Notes under the pieces: model-generated | What the model was told of the DNA's origin: nothing | Database searches by the model: none | What the model saw: the letters and a program-made list of their open reading frames with translations, nothing else | Shown here: positions 55,215 to 64,000 of the stretch, one piece after another | Layout: each line of letters starts with the position of its first letter | Position numbering within the stretch: position 1 is the first letter of the stretch | NCBI RefSeq assembly: GCF_000315625.1 | Contig: NW_005434650.1 | Span: forward strand, 623,561 to 687,560 | Reading direction: 5' to 3' | Source of the DNA: Guillardia theta CCMP2712 | Lineage: Eukaryota; Cryptophyceae; Pyrenomonadales; Geminigeraceae | Length of the DNA: 64,000 bases | Made by a program: the position numbers and the translations under genes

Positions 55215-56597
55215 CTCTCTCACCCTCGCCTCTGCCTGTTCCTCGACTTCCCTCAACCTTACGTTTTTACCCTGTTTGGTCCTAGTCCTCGTCCTAGTCC
55301 TAGTCCTCGTCCTCGTCTTTCTTTTCTGCCCCTCCCCTTCTGCTTCTTTCCTGACTGTTCCTGACTCAGGTGGACGACGATGCTCAGTCTGTCATGAGCG
55401 ATGCCACCATGGACACGATGGTGAAGTTCTTCCTATTCCTATACTCCTTCCTCGTCCTTGGCGCACGCTCCTCCTTTGCCCCTCCCTCCCTTCTCATTTC
55501 CTCCTCGCCGTTCCTTTCCTCCTCTTGTTCTGCTCCTTGCCTCTTCCTCCTCTTCCCATTTCCTCCTCCTCTTTGTCTCATCCTCTTCTGTCCTGCTCAT
55601 CTCTGCTCCTCCTCGCATCCCTTCTCTCCACCTGACTATCCGCCGACAGGCCTCGGAGGAGCCTGACCGAGCAGCCGAGGAGCTCAATGAGGCGGAGAAG
55701 CAGCAGTGGGCGAAGGAGGGCAAGTCAGAGCTCGACAAGAAGTACTTCGGCATCTTCTCGCGAGCTCGTCACGGCCGCTATCACGACTGCGAGAGGATTC
55801 TGCTCACTGAGGTGAAAAGAGGAGAGAAGGAAGAAGCGGGGCAAGAGGAGTAGCAGGAAGGAGAGGACAGAGAAGGGAAGGAGGACAAGGAGGACGAGGA
55901 CTAGGACAGAAAGAAGGAGGACGAGGACAACGAAGAGGACGAGGGGGTTGATCTAACATGCATCACGCAGGTTGATGGGAAGAAAGTTCCTGTGGACGTT
56001 CGGGATGAGAACGGCAACACACCTCTCATCGTTGCTTCCCAGAACAATCGCAAGAGAGTTGCGAAACTTTTCCTTCGCAACAAGGCTGACATCAACGCAA
56101 TTAATGTCCACGGGAACACTTGCCTGCACTACTGCTTCACTTACGGGTCTCTTTCCTTCCTGGAATCGTTCTCCTCCCCTTCTCTCCTCTCCTCTCCTCT
56201 CCTCCGTTCTTCATCCTCCCTCCAATCTTCTCCCTGCTGCCATTCTTCGCTGACAACATCCCCCCCTTGCTCTTGCGCTCAGCCACTGCTCCTCTGATCC
56301 TCGCGTAGGTACGGTGAGCTTGGTGACTATCTTATCTCCAAGGGAGCCAACGATGGTGAGCAGAGGATGAGAAGGAGGGGAAATGAAAAAGAGGAGAGGG
56401 AGGAGACTGTCATAGAGGAGGAGAGGGAGGAGGAGATTGTCATAGATTGACATCTTTTCAGCGTTGAAGAACAAGAATGGCCTGACATGCTACGACGGAC
56501 TGGATCAGACCCGACAGGTGAGTTCAAGAGAAAGAGGCCAAAGAATTTTGACGTGCGACAGGCGTCTGCGGTACGTCCTCGGAGCAAGATGAAATGA
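47666..56597 (+). CDS. Giant coiled-coil protein with C-terminal ankyrin repeats
   Basis: Starts at ATG 47666 (MLPRIGGPRSG) with a disordered Ser/Arg/acidic region (SDSEESSFEASESDHDDES). From about 48450 to 55800 it is almost continuous coiled coil, well over 1500 residues (LYRRELQSLVEKEAEQRKIL, EKEKEAAEAVKAAAEAKLEQ, KERLERDVQSLRSEIEELEG). The coil is followed by AEELNEAEKQQWAKEGKSEL and ankyrin repeats (DENGNTPLIVASQNNRKRVA, NVHGNTCLHYC, GELGDYLISKGANDALKNKN), ending DQTRQ-ASAVRPRSKMK and TGA 56595-56597. Two very long exons (about 48940-51450 and 52098-53510) carry most of the coil. The introns between 51450 and 56460 are longer than usual and filled with simple repeats. A filament, centrosome or flagellar-root structural role is a guess from shape alone. 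Small-exon joins between 53500 and 55700 are approximate. Confidence 0.75.
51489..51531 (+). repeat. (GAT)n(ACG)n intronic microsatellite
   Basis: Eight GAT/TGA triplets run straight into six ACG triplets, inside an intron of the coiled-coil gene (donor near 51453, acceptor near 51665). Confidence 0.88.
54030..54150 (+). repeat. GAGAGGGGA-type purine repeat in an intron
   Basis: About 120 bp of GGGGAGAG units between coiled-coil exons. Similar C/T-rich runs fill other introns of the gene, such as (TCGTCC)n at 55176-55217. Confidence 0.85.
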
Positions 56598-57173
56598 GTA
56601 CGAAACGGTTGAGGGATGGGTGTGAAGCAGATCGAGGAGAATGAGATGTAGATAGGTGTGTACACAAGATGTATGATGTTATAAGTGAAGGTTCGAAGGA
56701 GAGGAGATTATCACACGAGATTTAATTGCAAGAGAGTTAACCTGGATCTACGACAAAGCAGGAAAGACTTAAAATTCCTGTCTTCCCTTCCCACGCTGAT
56801 TGTTCTGAGGATGAAAGACATGTGCTAGCTAACTTAGGGGCAGACGCTACAAGCACAGGATGAGGAACCCAACACCTACCGCTGGAAACATCAACGTCGT
56901 CGTGCCAACCAGCCACCCTCCCTTCCTCCCGGCATGCACGAGTTCTCTTGTGTATGTAGTTGCAACACTCTTCACAATCACTATGAGAAACCATCTTCAC
57001 CGCCCGTTATCGCTGCAGCCTTGAGGTTCCAGGCACGATCATACGCTGCTGACGTAACCCAGGGCAACAACCTTGCAGATTAAAATCTCGAGTCTCCTTA
57101 ACAAGGAATGACCACTCGCACGCTTGCTTGTGATCAGGGCATTCAACAATCGCCCTTGCAGGGTCACGGACCC
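56598..57173. other. Convergent spacer
   Basis: 3' flanks of the coiled-coil gene (+) and eIF1 (-). The minus strand has a weak frame at 56737-57000, and in another frame a short hydrophobic stretch (LMFPAVGVGFLILCL before a stop) that might be a tiny membrane peptide. Neither is convincing. Confidence 0.4.
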
Positions 57174-57566
57174 TTAGAAACCGTGAACCTTCACGCTGTC
57201 CTTGTCGCAGATCTCTTCCTTGATCAGGAAGGTCTTGACAGCTTCGCGCTGGTCACCCTGGAACTGCAGAACTTCCTTGCCAGATTCTTCGTCCTTAAGA
57301 ACAGTGCCGTTGCAGCAATGCTCCTTCTTGATGGCCTTCTGAATCTTCTTCAAATCGAGCTTCTGAGAGAGACCAGTGACAGTCGTGATAGACTTGCGAC
57401 CGTTTCTCTGCTGGATGCGAATGTGCACGTAGCCTTGTTCAAGCTTTTCACCAGTATCAGCAGTGGCGGCGTCCGCGAATGGATCTGACAAAGGCAGTGA
57501 TGAGAACAAGTTGTGACACAGAGGTTGACACTTACCAAAGGGAGCAGCCAATCCAACGCTCGACAT
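57174..57566 (-). CDS. EIF1: Translation initiation factor eIF1 (SUI1)
   Basis: Small initiation factor that monitors start-codon selection on the 40S subunit. Exon 1 is 57566-57536 (MSSVGLAAPF), the intron 57535-57485 (51 nt, GTAAGT...CAG), and exon 2 runs to TAA 57174-57176. The SUI1 core is clear: YVHIRIQQRNGRKSITTVTG, DLKKIQKAIKKEHCCNGTV, EVLQFQGDQREAVKTFLI. The protein is about 113 residues, the normal length, with the usual short acidic N-terminal tail before GEKLEQGY. All family hallmarks are present, including the basic RNGRK patch. Confidence 0.96.
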   Translation of the reverse strand: MSSVGLAAPFGKCQPLCHNLFSSLPLSDPFADAATADTGEKLEQGYVHIRIQQRNGRKSITTVTGLSQKLDLKKIQKAIKKEHCCNGTVLKDEESGKEVLQFQGDQREAVKTFLIKEEICDKDSVKVHGF

Positions 57567-58962
57567 GCAAAGATCTCTCGCTTTTTAAGCGCTGCACATC
57601 AATTGTCACAACTTGCAGTTTCTCAAGTCATTCTGGAATTCTCCATAAATTTTGACACCGACGCGAAACAGATACATCGAAGCTGCTACTCAGACATATG
57701 CATATCCATATCCTTGCTGAAGACCATGAATCTAAGCATATCTGGAAAACTGTACGACTTCCAGCATTTGTACAGGAATTGATTTGGACCTGAAAGTTCT
57801 ATCCAACATCCGACACTTTTCTTCCTATCTTCATACATTACAATAAACCTTCTTCCAAAATGTCATAAAGTTGCACCAATAACTAGTCTCACCCTGGAAG
57901 TACAAAAATCTATCAAAAGTATGCATTTGAGCTTGTTTCGCATGAAGACCGCGTTCACGCATGTCCCTCCTCTTTCAACATTTCCGCTGATCTCATCTCT
58001 TTTCGCCAGTCATGTTCCTTCCTCTCACTCCTTCTCTTCTCCTCCTCTCTCCTCCTCCTCCATCTTGTTCCCGTATGGCTCGTGCGGCATGAAACAGGCA
58101 AGCGGGACACCTCAACAACAACCACCCTACCTACTCCCACTATGTGACCCGTCCTCCCACCCACCCACCCTTAGTATTAAGGCTGACGTGTTGTGAACCT
58201 ACTGATTTCCTACACTTTTTGTGTTTGAAGTACCCCTCCTTTATCACCCTACCCATATTGTATGAGACACTTGAATACTACCCACCCCATCATTACCCCT
58301 TAGTTGATGACCCCACCTACCTGATCGTCAGATCATTCCGGCTGGACACCCTCCTGATACCCCTCCCATCCCCCAATGATACCCCACCGTTCCAGAACAC
58401 ATCCTCTACTACCCCTGCCCCCCCCCCTTGTTTTTCTCGGACCAAAAAATCCTTGCCAATGGTGGAGTAAGGGGTGGGGTAGTTTGAGTAGATGTAGTTA
58501 AAAATTTTTAACTTGCATTTTGGGTACTATACTAGGTACACAAATTATATACAAAAATAAAATATATATATATATGTGTTCCTAGAAAAACAAAGGTCTC
58601 CAGTACCACGGTTAAATATAATGTAATTATTTGGTAGATTTTACTATGTATACTTGAATCCAGAGTCTATTGGAAGGAGAATTTAAAATATCTTTTTGAT
58701 GTCCCGAAAATAGAGAAAAATTTGGAGAATGTCAGGGGATGAGGGTTTCGAGATAGTAAGTGAGGGGACGAGGGCTAGATCGAACCCGATTGTCATGTCA
58801 AGGAATGGGCGTATGCAGGATCTGAAGACATCAGGAGGGAAGACGATGAGAGAGGAGGAGAGAGGGGGAAAGGAGAGAGGAAAGTGAGAGATAGAAGGTT
58901 ACAGAGACAAGGGGAGGGGAGGAGAAGTCTTGATTGGACGTGGACTGACCAAGAAACGGGAC
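57567..58962. other. Long spacer: C-rich motif tract then AT-rich segment
   Basis: 58140-58480 has ACCCACCCACCC, TACCCCTCC, CACCCTACCC, TACCCACCCCA, TACCCCTTAG, GATACCCCTCCC and GATACCCCACC spaced about 20-50 bp apart (the complement of the G-rich motif elsewhere). 58480-58720 is AT-rich with a (TA)n run near 58562-58576. 57570-57900 is the eIF1 upstream region. No gene is recognised. Confidence 0.5.
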
Positions 58963-59998
58963 ATGGAAGAAGGCAAGAGAAAGAAAATGAGGGCAAGTTT
59001 TGACGGCCCGGATGAACAAATCGAGGTAGCTCAAGTACTTGACGATTGGGTCAAGGTTGAAAAGATGAACTCTGGAAGTGAAGACGCTGGAAAGAATCTT
59101 TTCATGTCGTTGGAAGAAGCGTTTTACAAAGCATTCATCCTACATGAGTTGCAGATCCGTGCACAAGGCCAGGAGCACAAGTTCATCGATCGGGCAGAAG
59201 CGTGGAAGTTGTTTTCAGAGCGGAGCGTCGAATTTCAGAGGAATTTTATAGTCTATCATCATTACAGTCAGCGAGAATGGAGATTGATACAAGGGACCAA
59301 ATACGGCTGCTCTTTCCTCCTGTACCCGAAGAGTGAAAGCAGCAATGACGACAGGCACAAACATGCTCCTTATGCGGTTCAGATCCTCCCTGACGGCAAC
59401 AATTGCATGACATGGCTGGGAGTTCAGAGGTCGAGCAGACTTGCAGGACAGGTTTGATGCATATGACGCGCATGAGAGGCTGACATGAAGATCCAAGGTG
59501 TCCAAGGAACTGATTATTGCGAGTGTGGATTATGCGGCAACTGATCGAGAAAGGTGCTTGAAGAGGCTGAAAAAGCTGCCCCCTCCCCGTCCCGTATCTT
59601 TCTCTTCCTCTCCCCCTCCCCTCTCCCTCCTGTGTCTCCATAACCGAATTTCTGTTTGTGAGATGAAGAGCAGGTCGGCGATTTCCTTTGAGGAAGCATG
59701 CCAGGCGAAAGTGAGGGAGATCAAGGTTGCGAGATGGGAACCAGGGCGAGATCGGTAGCACATCGTTGTTGAGGACACGAACTTCACTGTCATTGAAAGC
59801 AAGTCTGTCCTCACTCCCGCAGCGAGCGAACTCGATACATGGAGAAGATGTTGAAGGATACGATGAAGAGAAGAGAAGTCGCCAAAATCTTTGACATGGA
59901 CATTCCTGCGACCTGGAGGGGTGTCAGAGGGGGGGGAGGCGGACCAGGAAGGGGAAGGAGTGAGAGGGCGGAGGTCCAGGAGGCTGACCTTGATGCCT
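58963..59998 (+). CDS. TSEN2: tRNA-splicing endonuclease catalytic subunit (Sen2-like)
   Basis: Endonuclease that cuts introns out of precursor tRNAs. The catalytic domain shows FIVYHHYSQREWRLIQGTKY, GTKYGCSFLLYP (Tyr), DRHKHAPYAVQILPD (His), and, after a 46-nt intron (59452-59497), VSKELIIASVDYAA (Lys), giving the Tyr-His-Lys triad. ATG 58963 (MEEGKRKKMRASF) is chosen because the in-frame sequence before it starts at TTG only. The N-terminal half (EEAFYKAFILHELQIRAQGQ) fits the Sen2/Sen34 helical domain. After the lysine strand, exons reading SISFEEA-like and KMLKDTMKRREVAKIFDMDI continue to TAG near 59998; they need a 45-nt intron at about 59756 and may be a C-terminal extension or a different small gene. 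Sen2 versus Sen34 is not certain. Confidence 0.78.
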
Positions 59999-60096
59999 AG
60001 CAAGAAGATGAACCTCTCCGCTATGCTGACGGGGGTCTTGGCAATGGTGAGGCTCCTGGGTCAGACCGTCAGCAGAGACGAGGAGGGTTCATAACC

Positions 60097-64000
<3,904 letters not shown>

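Noticed and set aside
56737-57000. Small Cys-rich minus-strand frame
   Set aside because: Begins ATG and is open for 87 codons, but no conserved pattern, no splice support, and a competing frame exists; left as unassigned.
59740-59805. In-frame TAG followed by open sequence, suggesting stop-codon readthrough
   Set aside because: A 45-nt GT-AG intron of the usual size class starts at GTAGCA and removes the stop.

Overview
Eukaryotic nuclear DNA, most likely from a unicellular alga with a secondary plastid; a cryptophyte such as Guillardia theta fits best, but no species marker was found. The evidence is a dense gene layout on both strands, GT-AG introns that are mostly only 42-61 nt, secretory leaders with an LRGG motif a little downstream, and a gene mix of eukaryotic ribosomal protein P1, eIF1, TSEN endonuclease, NEK and MAPKK-type kinases, LRRC23, O-GlcNAc-transferase-family enzymes and a GH2 beta-galactosidase. 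A run of 100 N at 34829-34928 is an assembly gap. No rRNA, tRNA or CRISPR was found. Gene models were spliced by hand; where an exon join is uncertain the entry says so.

Left third (1-26 kb): a secreted kelch/LamG protein running off the left edge (-); a secreted LRGG/ankyrin protein (-); ribosomal P1 (+); a NEK kinase (-) divergent from an LRRC23-like ciliary LRR protein (+); an MTG1-type GTPase (-); a large C2/WD40 protein (-); a SpoU/TrmH RNA methyltransferase (-); a helical-domain pseudokinase (+); a MAPKK-like kinase (+); and a FAD-synthase-type molybdopterin-binding domain protein (-).

Middle (27-46 kb): a repeat-rich spacer with a foldback element (26990-27329) and G-rich tracts; a multi-pass membrane/coiled-coil protein (+); a TPR O-GlcNAc-transferase-family gene (31123-34492, -); an RRM/RS-like protein with a secretory leader (35526-37912, +); an unusual intronless 1650-residue gene joining a zinc ribbon and PHD fingers to a second catalytic domain of the same glycosyltransferase family (38013-42965, -); an intronless quinone-oxidoreductase-like gene (-); and a ubiquitin-like/AN1 zinc-finger gene (+).

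Right third (46-64 kb): a giant coiled-coil/ankyrin gene (47666-56597, +) with microsatellite-filled introns, eIF1 (-), a Sen2-type tRNA-splicing endonuclease subunit (+), and a LacZ-type beta-galactosidase entering from the right edge (-). The genes share no operon-like logic. The main novelty candidates are the PHD-glycosyltransferase fusion lying 3.5 kb from a TPR paralogue, and the secretory-leader RRM protein between them.
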